NCBI RefSeq assembly: GCF_001667115.1
Contig: NZ_LZIJ01000188.1
Coordinates: 35,389-99,388, forward strand
Direction: 5' to 3'
DNA: 64,000 bases
Source of the DNA: Mycobacterium sp. 852002-51163_SCH5372311
GTDB taxonomy: Bacteria > Actinomycetota > Actinomycetes > Mycobacteriales > Mycobacteriaceae
Both the position numbers and the translations under genes were made by a program. A model generated the notes under the pieces. The model was given only the letters and a program-made list of their open reading frames with translations, was not told the origin of the DNA and made no database searches. How positions within the stretch are numbered: position 1 is the first letter of the stretch; each line of letters begins with the position of its first letter. Shown in pieces: positions 45,240 through 52,854 of this stretch.

Positions 45240-46877
45240 ATGGTTGATATCGTGCGACCGGTGACCGCCGTATCGTCCCCGCGGCCCGCTCGCTACCTGG
45301 CCGCGCGAGCGCCCAGTCTCGCCGAAGGGTGGAGCCTGCAGCGCCTCACGCCGCCCAGCCGGATATTCGGCGCAAACGGGCTGCGCACCGGTCCAGACGG
45401 CCGGGTCTACATCGCTCAAGTCACCGGCAGCCAGATCAGCGCGCTCGACGTCGCGACCGGACAACTCGAAACCGTCAGCCCCAAGGGCGGAGACATCGTC
45501 GCGCCCGACGACGTGGCCTTCGACTCCAGCGGCAACCTGTACGCCACTGAGGTCATGAATGGGCGGGTGAGCGTGCGAGACGCCGCGGGCCGCACCCGGG
45601 TGTTGCGTGACGACGTGCCGGCGGCAAATGGCATCACCTTTCACCGCGGCCGGTTGTTCATCGGCGAGTGCCGGGCCGGCGGTCGCCTGCTGGAACTCGA
45701 TCTGAACGGCGGCGAGCCGCGAGTGCTGCTGGACAATACGCCGTCACCCAATGCCATGGAGGTCGGCCCCGACGGCTTGCTGTACTTCCCGCTGATGGGG
45801 TCCAACGAAATCTGGCGCATCGACCCCGAAGGCGGTGCACCCGAACGTGTTGCCGGCGATCTGGGTGTGCCGGACGCGGTCAAGTTCGATTCCAGCGGCT
45901 GCATCGTTTCCACGCAGGTACACAGCGGCCAGGTGCTGCGCATCGATCCGCGCAACGGCGAACGCAGCGTGCTGGCCAACCTGAATCCAGGCCTGGACAA
46001 CTTGACCTTTGTGGGCGATCGGCTGTTCGTTTCCAATTTCACCGGCGAGATCACCGAGATCCTCAGCGGCGGCGAAACCCGGACGGTGCTACCGGGCGGG
46101 CTGAACTGGCCGCTGGATTTGACGGTCGGCGGCGACGGCAGCCTCTATATCGCTGACGGAACCTACTTCTACGCCCTGCCGCCCATCGGACCCAGCCACC
46201 CCGCGCTGCGGACCGCTGGAATGTTGTTCAGCCCTGGCTATCCGGGCTTTCTGCGTGGCGTGACGAGCGTTGGCGCCGGCGAGTTCATCGTCACGACGTC
46301 CAACGGCCAAGTGGCGCGCTACCGGCCGGACAGCAACGAAAGCGAGGTGCTGGCAGACGGTTTCGACCAACTGTACGGGGTGGCGGTCACAGCAACCGGC
46401 GCGGTCGTGGTGGCCGAACTCGGAGCGGGACGGGTGCTGTCCATTCAGCCGGGCGGCGTCGAGGTGCTGGCGTCCGGCCTCAGCGAGCCGGTCGGGGTGG
46501 CCATCGCCCCCGACGGGACCTGCCTGGTCGCCGAGGCCGGCGCTGGGCGAGTGGTCAAATCGGACGGCTCGGGTCCCATCGTGGACGGATTGCAGTGTCC
46601 CCAGGGCATTCTCGTGCTCGACAACCAGTTGTATATTGTCGACGCCGGCGCGAAAGAGCTCATCGCGTTCGACCTGGGCGCCCGGACCAGGCACACCATC
46701 GCATCGCAACTGCCGGTGGGCGCACCGCCGGGCGTAATCCCCAAGCCGCTGCTCGGAATGCCGCCGTTCTCCGGACCGCAGGGACCGTTCGCCGGCATCG
46801 CGGCCGGGCCGGACGGGACGATCTATGTTTCCGCAGATGCCGAGGGCAGCGTGTTGGCATTGCGACGGGAATCCTGA
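45240..46877 (+). CDS. SMP-30/gluconolactonase-like beta-propeller protein
   Basis: A 545-residue protein built of two related propeller-like halves. Repeating blades such as NGLRTGPDGRVYIAQVTGSQ, PDDVAFDSSGNLYATEVMNG, NWPLDLTVGGDGSLYIADGT, GVAIAPDGTCLVAEAGAGRV and GPDGTIYVSADAEG show the SMP-30/NHL pattern. Such folds include lactonases, so hydrolysis of the BVMO product is plausible but unproven. ATG 45240 is preferred over 45180 because the palindrome ends just before it. No signal peptide seen. Confidence 0.85.
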   Translation: MVDIVRPVTAVSSPRPARYLAARAPSLAEGWSLQRLTPPSRIFGANGLRTGPDGRVYIAQVTGSQISALDVATGQLETVSPKGGDIVAPDDVAFDSSGNLYATEVMNGRVSVRDAAGRTRVLRDDVPAANGITFHRGRLFIGECRAGGRLLELDLNGGEPRVLLDNTPSPNAMEVGPDGLLYFPLMGSNEIWRIDPEGGAPERVAGDLGVPDAVKFDSSGCIVSTQVHSGQVLRIDPRNGERSVLANLNPGLDNLTFVGDRLFVSNFTGEITEILSGGETRTVLPGGLNWPLDLTVGGDGSLYIADGTYFYALPPIGPSHPALRTAGMLFSPGYPGFLRGVTSVGAGEFIVTTSNGQVARYRPDSNESEVLADGFDQLYGVAVTATGAVVVAELGAGRVLSIQPGGVEVLASGLSEPVGVAIAPDGTCLVAEAGAGRVVKSDGSGPIVDGLQCPQGILVLDNQLYIVDAGAKELIAFDLGARTRHTIASQLPVGAPPGVIPKPLLGMPPFSGPQGPFAGIAAGPDGTIYVSADAEGSVLALRRES

Positions 46878-46890
46878 AGGGCCGTTGCAG

Positions 46891-47646
46891 ATGCCCAATA
46901 GTGCCGATACCAAAGACCCGAAAGTAGTCGATCATCGCTACCTTCAGGTGGCGCGCGCGCTGCGCAAGGAGATTGTGGACGGCGTCTACCCGGTGGGATC
47001 GCATTTGCCGACCGAACATGAGCTGTGTGAGCGGTTTGCGGTCAGCCGCTACACAATTCGGGAAGCACTGCGCCGGCTGCGAGAAGACAACCTGGTGTCG
47101 TCGCGGCCACGTACCGGAACGATGGTGGTACCGCGGCCGTCGTCGGAGTCCTACGTTCAGCACGTCATGTCGATCAACGACCTGGTGGCGTTCGCAGCCG
47201 GTGCGCGCTTCGCGATCGAATCCATCACCATGGTGACGATCGACGACGAGCTCGCCGATCGCACCGGACTGAAAAGCGGCGAGCAATGGCTGACCGTGCG
47301 GGGCTACCGTGCGGAGTCGTCCGGACCCGCCCTGTGCCGCACGGAGTACTACATCAACCGCGCGTTCGCCGCCGTCGGCAGGCTGCTGCAGCGGCACGAG
47401 GGTGCCGTCTTCCCGCTGATCGAAGACCTGTACGGGCTGAGTATCGTTGAGGTCCATCAGGAAATCGCCGCGGTACTCATCCCACCGGCGCTGGCCAGCG
47501 GTCTCGAAACAGAGGCTGGAGCGGCAGCGCTGCAGGTGCGACGCACCTATACGACATCCGACGGGCAGGTTGCCCAGGTCACGATCAACACCCATCCCGC
47601 GTCCCGCTTCCGTCACTCGATGACCATGCGGCGCATCAAAAACTGA
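46891..47646 (+). CDS. GntR-family regulator with UTRA ligand domain (HutC type)
   Basis: A 251-residue regulator. The winged helix spans residues about 14-80: VARALRKEIVDGVYPVGSHL, PTEHELCERFAVSRYTIREA, LRRLREDNLVSSRPRTGTMV. The C-terminal UTRA domain senses a small ligand (WLTVRGYRAE, CRTEYYINRAFAAV, VEVHQEIAAVLIPP). Encoded 13 bases after the propeller gene in the plus arm. Probably the local repressor of both arms, relieved by a pathway intermediate. Confidence 0.92.
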   Translation: MPNSADTKDPKVVDHRYLQVARALRKEIVDGVYPVGSHLPTEHELCERFAVSRYTIREALRRLREDNLVSSRPRTGTMVVPRPSSESYVQHVMSINDLVAFAAGARFAIESITMVTIDDELADRTGLKSGEQWLTVRGYRAESSGPALCRTEYYINRAFAAVGRLLQRHEGAVFPLIEDLYGLSIVEVHQEIAAVLIPPALASGLETEAGAAALQVRRTYTTSDGQVAQVTINTHPASRFRHSMTMRRIKN

Positions 47647-47660
47647 CCGGCACCGCAGCC

Positions 47661-49277
47661 ATGCCAACACCTCGGGACCGAAAGCTGATCGGCGGGCGAT
47701 GGATTCGCTGGGACGACGAACGTGCCGCTGACGCCTACGCACGCGGCTGGTGGGTACCTGCCACGCTGGCCGACGCGTTGCGCGAGGCCGCAGAACAGAC
47801 TCCGCAGCGGGTGGTACTGGTCGACGGTGACCGCCGAGTGGAGTGTCAGGAGCTCCATCGGCAGGCCATGACGTTGGCCCAAGCGCTGCACACCCGCATT
47901 CCCCCGGGCAGCGTGGTGTCGTTCATGTTGCCCAATTGGTATGAGGCCGTGGTCATATACTTGGCGGTCACCCTGGCCGGAATGGTGGCCAACCCGATCT
48001 TGCCCTCCTTACGGGACCGGGAACTGCGCTTCATCCTCGAAGACACCGACAGCCGGATGGTGTTTGTTCCTTCGCATTTCGGCCGGCACGACTACACGGC
48101 GATGCTGGACCGGGTGACCGCACAGCTCGAATCGCCGCCGGACGTCGTCGTAGTGCGCGGTGATCACGACGCGGACTGCATCGGGTTTGACTCATTGCTC
48201 GAGCCCCCACCCGCGGTCCGGCAGCTGCCTACGCTGAACCCCGATGCCGTGCGGATGATTCTCTATACCTCCGGAACGACCGGACGTCCGAAAGGTGTTC
48301 TGCATAGTCACAATTCGATCCACGCCCTGATCTGCCAGATCCGCGAGCACTGGCTGGTCGAGCAGGGCGATGGCTTCCTGGTCGCCTCACCGATCGCTCA
48401 TATAGGTGGTTCCATCTACGCGTTCGAGAGTCCACTGCTGCTAGGCACTACCGCGGTGTTGATGGATCGGTGGAATGCCGACGAAGCGGTACAGCTCATG
48501 CGAGCCGAACAGTGCACCCACATGGCGGGCGCGACGCCGTTTCTGGAACAGCTGCTGGCCGCCGCTCAGCGCGCCGGTACCAGGCTGCCTGATTTGAAGC
48601 TGTTCATCTGTGGCGGTGCCAGTGTTTCGCCACCGCTGATCAGCAGGGCGACAACGTATTTCGAGCGCGCCGTCGTCACCCGCGTCTATGGCTCGACAGA
48701 AGTGCCGGTCACCACCGTCGGGGCACCGCAACATCGTGAACATGCCGCCGACACCGACGGCCGCGTCGGCCTGGCCGAGGTCAAGCTGGTCGGCGGCGAG
48801 ATCCATGCGCGGGGACCACAGATGCTGGCCGGCTATCAGCACCCCGAAGACGAAGTCGAGTCCTTCGATGGCGAAGGGTTTTTCCGCACCGGCGACTTGG
48901 CGCGCTGGGTCGACGGCGACTACCTGGTGGTCACCGGACGCGCCAAAGACATCATCATCCGTAACGGCGAGAACATCTCGCCCAAGGAAGTCGAGGACAT
49001 CCTGGCCGGCCATCCCGGTATCGCCGAGATCGCCGTCGTCGGACTGCCCGACGATCGCACCGGAGAGCGCGCCTGCGCCGTCGTCGTGCCCGCGGCCCCG
49101 GCTGCGCCCGGCCATGACCTGGATATAGCGGAACTGCGCGCATTTCTGGAGGCATCCGGCGTCGCCCGGTTCAAAGTGCCTGAGCAAGTGGTTATCTGGG
49201 ATGACCTTCCGAAGAACGACGCGGGCAAGGTTTTGAAGCATCAGATCAAGGTGACGCTCATGAAGGCAGGCCGGTAG
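47661..49277 (+). CDS. AMP-forming acyl-CoA ligase (FadD-like)
   Basis: A 538-residue ANL enzyme. P-loop ILYTSGTTGRPKGVLHSHNS, A5 VYGSTEVPVTT, FFRTGDLARWVDGDYLVVTG, and the catalytic Lys in LPKNDAGKVLKHQI. Closest in feel to cyclohexanecarboxyl-CoA or medium-chain ligases. It would activate the carboxylic acid released after ring opening. It follows the GntR gene by 14 bases. Confidence 0.92.
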   Translation: MPTPRDRKLIGGRWIRWDDERAADAYARGWWVPATLADALREAAEQTPQRVVLVDGDRRVECQELHRQAMTLAQALHTRIPPGSVVSFMLPNWYEAVVIYLAVTLAGMVANPILPSLRDRELRFILEDTDSRMVFVPSHFGRHDYTAMLDRVTAQLESPPDVVVVRGDHDADCIGFDSLLEPPPAVRQLPTLNPDAVRMILYTSGTTGRPKGVLHSHNSIHALICQIREHWLVEQGDGFLVASPIAHIGGSIYAFESPLLLGTTAVLMDRWNADEAVQLMRAEQCTHMAGATPFLEQLLAAAQRAGTRLPDLKLFICGGASVSPPLISRATTYFERAVVTRVYGSTEVPVTTVGAPQHREHAADTDGRVGLAEVKLVGGEIHARGPQMLAGYQHPEDEVESFDGEGFFRTGDLARWVDGDYLVVTGRAKDIIIRNGENISPKEVEDILAGHPGIAEIAVVGLPDDRTGERACAVVVPAAPAAPGHDLDIAELRAFLEASGVARFKVPEQVVIWDDLPKNDAGKVLKHQIKVTLMKAGR

Positions 49278-49278
49278 C

Positions 49279-50061
49279 ATGCAGGTGGCGATCGTAACCG
49301 GGGCAAGCGGAGGGATCGGAACAGGTTGCGCGACAAAGCTTGCCGAGATGGGTATGGCGGTGCTCGCAACCGGACGCAGTCCGGACAAGCTGGCCGAATT
49401 GGCGTCGGCCATCGGCGATTCGGATGCGGTGGCCACACTCGCCGTCGACCTCACCGACGATAACGCGCCCAACCTGATCACTGACCTCGCCGTCCACCGG
49501 TGGGGACGCGTCGATTTTCTGGTCAACGCGGCCGGGGTGGGCAGTCCCAAACCGGTGCACGAGACCGACGACGAATCATTGGACCACTTCCTCGGTTTGA
49601 TGCTGCGCGCACCGTTCCGCCTGATTCGCGAGGTGCTGCCGCATATGCGGTCCGGCTCGGCCATCATCAACGTCACATCGACCTTCGCCGTCGTGGGCGG
49701 CCTTCGCGGCGGCGCCTACTCGGCGGCCAAGGGCGGGCTGACAGCGCTGACCACCCACATCGCCTGCCAGTACGGGGCGCAGGGAATCCGGTGCAACGCA
49801 GTCGCTCCCGGTGTCATCCAGACTCCGATGACCGAACACCGGTTGGCCGACAAACGGTTCAGGCGGATCAACACCGAGATGACGCCGCATCAGCGTTTGG
49901 GCACCGTCGAGGACGTCGCCAGCACCGTCGCGTTCTTGTGTTCTCCGGGCGGGGCCTTCATCAACGGCCAGACCATCGTCGTCGACGGAGGCTGGAGCTC
50001 GACGAAGTATCTGTCTGAGTTGGCGCTGACCTCGGAGTGGACGCCAAAGCCAGCCGAATAG
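49279..50061 (+). CDS. short-chain dehydrogenase, last gene of the plus arm
   Basis: A 260-residue SDR starting one base after the ligase stop. Cofactor loop AIVTGASGGIGTGCATKLAE, NAAG in LVNAAGVGSP, Ser in INVTSTFAVVGG and YSAAK. C-terminal GQTIVVDGGWSS. Third SDR of the island; probably a hydroxyacyl or cyclic alcohol dehydrogenase. Followed by a convergent-region hairpin. Confidence 0.9.
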   Translation: MQVAIVTGASGGIGTGCATKLAEMGMAVLATGRSPDKLAELASAIGDSDAVATLAVDLTDDNAPNLITDLAVHRWGRVDFLVNAAGVGSPKPVHETDDESLDHFLGLMLRAPFRLIREVLPHMRSGSAIINVTSTFAVVGGLRGGAYSAAKGGLTALTTHIACQYGAQGIRCNAVAPGVIQTPMTEHRLADKRFRRINTEMTPHQRLGTVEDVASTVAFLCSPGGAFINGQTIVVDGGWSSTKYLSELALTSEWTPKPAE

Positions 50062-50102
50062 GGACCGCTTCTCCCAACCGGCGCCCAGCCACATTCATCG
50101 CG

Positions 50103-50164
50103 CGCCGAACGTGTTCTCACGGCGATAAATTGGTGATTTTTTGACCGTGAAAACGCGCTCGGCG
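50103..50164. terminator. inverted repeat with internal T-run between convergent genes
   Basis: CGCCGAACGTGTTCTCACGG at 50103-50122 pairs with 50145-50164 (17 of 20). The 22-base loop contains TTTTTT. Located between the island's last SDR and the convergent SRPBCC gene; probable bidirectional terminator and another dispersed repeat type. Confidence 0.6.
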
Positions 50165-50194
50165 ACGGCCTGGCACAGCATGGCGTCGCGTTGA

Positions 50195-50659
50195 TCAGGC
50201 GGATTCGAAGTGACGCCGGATGCCCGCCAGCATCGCGATGTGTGCTTTGACCGCCTCGCGGGTGGTGAACGCCGCCAACGGCCGGGGCGCGGCTATGCGG
50301 ACCAGCTCGGTGAGGCGGGTGCCGCCGTCGACCGGCGCAAAGCTCACCGTTCCACGCAACCGTACCCCGGGGGACTGGTCGGCCGCGGTCAGTACGTCGC
50401 CGTTGTCAGGGACCCGCAGCCGTGCCTGGTACGCGGTCCGGATAGTGAATGGACCCAACGGTATTCGGTCGACCACCCGATAGGTCTGGAGATAACCGCC
50501 CTCCGGGATGTCGCTGCGTGACAAGACTTTCACCGACACGATGAGCGGATGCACCAGCCTGATGTTGTTCAGGTCGACGTAGAAATCGCGGACAACCTCG
50601 GGCGGTGCGGGTACCTGTTCGGTCAGCATCCGCTCGGCGTGGGCGAGCCACCAGCTCAT
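50195..50659 (-). CDS. SRPBCC family protein
   Basis: A 154-residue START-like protein: MLTEQVPAPPEVVRDFYVDL opens the fold, NNIRLVHPLIVSVKVLSR continues it, and the C-terminal helix is REAVKAHIAMLAGIRRHFES. It binds hydrophobic ligands by family knowledge. Lies downstream of the rhomboid gene on the same strand but separated by a repeat. Start ATG 50659. Confidence 0.8.
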   Translation of the reverse strand: MSWWLAHAERMLTEQVPAPPEVVRDFYVDLNNIRLVHPLIVSVKVLSRSDIPEGGYLQTYRVVDRIPLGPFTIRTAYQARLRVPDNGDVLTAADQSPGVRLRGTVSFAPVDGGTRLTELVRIAAPRPLAAFTTREAVKAHIAMLAGIRRHFESA

Positions 50660-50693
50660 AACAGACAAGGTAGTGAGGGCCGCACTTTTCCGC

Positions 50694-50752
50694 GCGAGCA
50701 GACGCAGAATCGCGTCAAATCGACCGTTCAGTGCGAGTCTGCGTCTGCTCGC
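50694..50752. repeat. GAGCAGACGC-family inverted repeat (copy 3)
   Basis: GCGAGCAGACGCAGAATCGC plus G at 50694-50714 is complementary to 50731-50752 with one mismatch and a 1-base bulge; loop of 16 bases. Stands between the rhomboid stop and the SRPBCC start, both minus strand. Confidence 0.8.
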
Positions 50753-50758
50753 CACAAC

Positions 50759-51619
50759 TTAGTGGCCGAGAAGAACACCGGTTCGCCACCAGATGAGTCC
50801 GGCGAACACGGCGACGATGGCGACCGTCACCCCTGCCTGGATCAGATTCCGGCTGGCTTTGGGCGCATATACATAGGCCGCGGCCACCAGCGCCCCGGTG
50901 ACGAGCCCCCCGATGTGCGCCTGCCAGCTGATCCGGTGCGAACTGACCGCGGGAACGACGAAGGTGAAGACCAAGTTGAAGACGATCACCGCAACCACGC
51001 CGCGGACGTCGAGACTCAGTCGCCGAGCCACCACGAAAATGGCCCCGAAAAGCCCGAAGATCGCGCCCGATGCGCCCGCGGCGGCCGAGTTGGGTGCAGC
51101 GAGCAGGTCGACCAGTACCGAACCACCCAGCGCGCTCAGCGCATACAGCGCGCCGTACCGCAGCCGGCCCAGCCACATCTCCAGCGGCGGACCCACCACA
51201 TAGAGCGCCCACATGTTCAGCAGCAGGTGCGCCGGGCCCGTGTGTACGAACGCGGAAGTCAACAGGCGGTACAGCTCGCCTCTGGCAGCAACGCCCCACG
51301 GCCACATGGCCAGTGTCGTTTCCAGATCTTGCAACGACAGCTGCAGGATGAAAACCGCGACGTTGACCGCGATCAGCGCGTAGGTGAGCACCGGGGTCCC
51401 CGCCCGCTCGCGACCGCCGAACTGGGTGCGCGGCTGGCGAATCGTCTTGGCCCCGGCACGGACGCACTCCACACACTGATGACCGACGGCCGCGCTGCGC
51501 ATGCAGTCCGAGCAGATGGGCTGTTCACAGCGGGTGCAGCGCACATAGGTGACGCGGTCCGGGTGCCGGTAACAGGTCGGCGCCCCGGCAGGGGACTGCG
51601 GCACGCTGGGTCCAGTCAT
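50759..51619 (-). CDS. rhomboid family intramembrane serine protease (Rv0110-like)
   Basis: A 286-residue protein. N-terminal zinc-ribbon/B-box-like segment with paired Cys/His (TCYRHPD, RCTRCEQPICSDC, HQCVEC), then six or seven membrane segments. Rhomboid signatures: HLLLNMWALYVVGPPLE, catalytic Ser in AAGASGAIFGLFGA and His in WQAHIGGLVTGAL. Cleaves membrane-protein substrates inside the bilayer; substrate unknown. Orientation and position match Rv0110. Confidence 0.93.
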   Translation of the reverse strand: MTGPSVPQSPAGAPTCYRHPDRVTYVRCTRCEQPICSDCMRSAAVGHQCVECVRAGAKTIRQPRTQFGGRERAGTPVLTYALIAVNVAVFILQLSLQDLETTLAMWPWGVAARGELYRLLTSAFVHTGPAHLLLNMWALYVVGPPLEMWLGRLRYGALYALSALGGSVLVDLLAAPNSAAAGASGAIFGLFGAIFVVARRLSLDVRGVVAVIVFNLVFTFVVPAVSSHRISWQAHIGGLVTGALVAAAYVYAPKASRNLIQAGVTVAIVAVFAGLIWWRTGVLLGH

Positions 51620-51695
51620 CGCACCATTCTGTCCTGCGCGATCCAGCCGACGCCGTTCAGCAACCGTATTCCCTTGTGCAGGACGTTGACCTAGC

Positions 51696-52112
51696 GTGTC
51701 TTCCGTGGCTGACCACAGCGGCCCCGACGGGACAGTCGAGCGTTATCTTCAGTGCCTGGCCGCACACGATTGGGACGGTCTGGCGACCACGATTGCCGAC
51801 GAGGGCCTGACCCGGGAGGGCCCGTTCTGCGACCGCATCGAAGGCAAGCAGCGCTACTTGGCGTACCTGCGCAAGGTTCTGACCGAACTCAAAGGCCACC
51901 GGTTGGACGTGCAGCGGGTCTCGCACGTGAACGACCGGCTGTCCTACGTCGAACTGACTGAGGCCTTCGAGATCGACGGCGCCCCAGCGGCGTGGCCGGA
52001 ATGCCTGCTTTTCGAGCGCAACGACGACGGCCTGATCACTTTTGTCAGCGTGTTCTTCAAGCAGCGCGGCACCAACACGGCGCGCCACGGAGCAACGCGC
52101 ACTGATTGGTAA
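51696..52112 (+). CDS. SnoaL-like polyketide cyclase family protein
   Basis: A 138-residue NTF2-fold protein: VERYLQCLAAHDWDGLATTI, TREGPFCDRIEGKQRYLAYL and the C-terminal ITFVSVFFKQRG. The start is GTG 51696 or GTG 51705. Divergent from the rhomboid gene. No specific function assigned. Confidence 0.8.
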   Translation: MSSVADHSGPDGTVERYLQCLAAHDWDGLATTIADEGLTREGPFCDRIEGKQRYLAYLRKVLTELKGHRLDVQRVSHVNDRLSYVELTEAFEIDGAPAAWPECLLFERNDDGLITFVSVFFKQRGTNTARHGATRTDW

Positions 52113-52154
52113 CGATCCCGCGAACTATTCCCTCACCCGCTGAGTTGACCTACT

Positions 52155-52388
52155 GTGTCTTGGGTGGAGGCAGACGGAACACCCGAGTTGGTGCCAGTCG
52201 AAAAATTGCACTCTGGCGACCCGATCACCGATTGCGGTCAGCGGTACATAGTTCTCGAGTCAAAGGCCGTCGGCGACAGTTGCGTCGTGCTCGAACTCGA
52301 GTCCCGAGTGGACCACCAATTGCAGGTCATCGAGAAGTCTTTCCCCGCCGGGTACCACGTCGGCCGGGCGAACCACCGATACCTGTAA
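52155..52388 (+). CDS. small hypothetical protein
   Basis: A 77-residue (or 74 from GTG 52164) mostly beta protein containing VPVEKLHSGDPITDCGQRYI and VVLELESRVDHQLQVIEKSF. Codon usage fits a real gene. It occupies roughly the place of small hypotheticals near ctpI in H37Rv. No domain identified. Confidence 0.6.
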   Translation: MSWVEADGTPELVPVEKLHSGDPITDCGQRYIVLESKAVGDSCVVLELESRVDHQLQVIEKSFPAGYHVGRANHRYL

Positions 52389-52583
52389 GGCAATTTTTCG
52401 GCTGAATATCGCGACGCGTAGCCGTTCGGCGGCTACCGCTGTTCCACGTATTTGATCTGCAGACGGTCCAGCTCTTCCTTTGCTCGGCGCTCGCAGATCC
52501 ACAGCGGGTACCTGAACAATGCAAGAGACTTGCAAGAGCGTGCGCGCAACCGCAGTCGGGATGCGACAATATCGCCCGTAAGG

Positions 52584-52720
52584 CGATGACGACGCAGGAA
52601 GCCGGTGCAAATCCGGCGCGGTCCCGCCACTGTCATCGGGGAGCGACCCTCATATGCCACGGCCATTGGTTGGAAGGCGAGGCGAGCGGCGATCCGAGAG
52701 CCAGGAGACTCGCGTCATCG
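52584..52720 (+). ncRNA. adenosylcobalamin (B12) riboswitch upstream of PPE2
   Basis: The cobalamin aptamer is readable: GGAAGCCGGTGCAAATCCGG, GCGGTCCCGCCACTGTCATC (B12 box region), GGGGAGCGACC, GCCACGG, GGAAGGCGAGGCG and GATCCGAGAGCCAGGAGACT. P1 is closed by CGATGACG (52584-52591) with CGTCATCG (52713-52720). A CCGGGG/CCCCGG hairpin just after (about 52734-52756) is probably P13 of the kissing loop. The leader runs to the PPE start at 52855; 52389-52583 before the aptamer holds no gene. Confidence 0.95.
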
Positions 52721-52765
52721 TGTCCTGCTAGCCCGGGGCGGATGTACCCCGGAGAGAGCTGACCT

Positions 52766-52774
52766 GCGATGACG
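52766..52774 (+). promoter_or_regulatory. possible expression-platform switch sequence competing with riboswitch P1
   Basis: GCGATGACG (followed by C) repeats the 5' strand of aptamer helix P1. CGATGACGC here can pair nine bases with GCGTCATCG at 52712-52720, so P1 and this downstream helix are mutually exclusive. The PPE2 start codon is about 80 bases further. Confidence 0.5.
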
Positions 52775-52854
52775 CTGCAGTTTTCGTCCTGCGGTCCAAC
52801 CGCCACCATCCCCGGCAAAGCATGTTTATCAGCCGTGCTCGCGGGGGGTCGGCA

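Noticed and set aside
52433..52666. Minus-strand frame ending in a plausible tail (RAKEELDRLQIKYVEQR)
   Set aside because: The frame runs backwards through the riboswitch and has no good start; at most a relic of a deleted gene.
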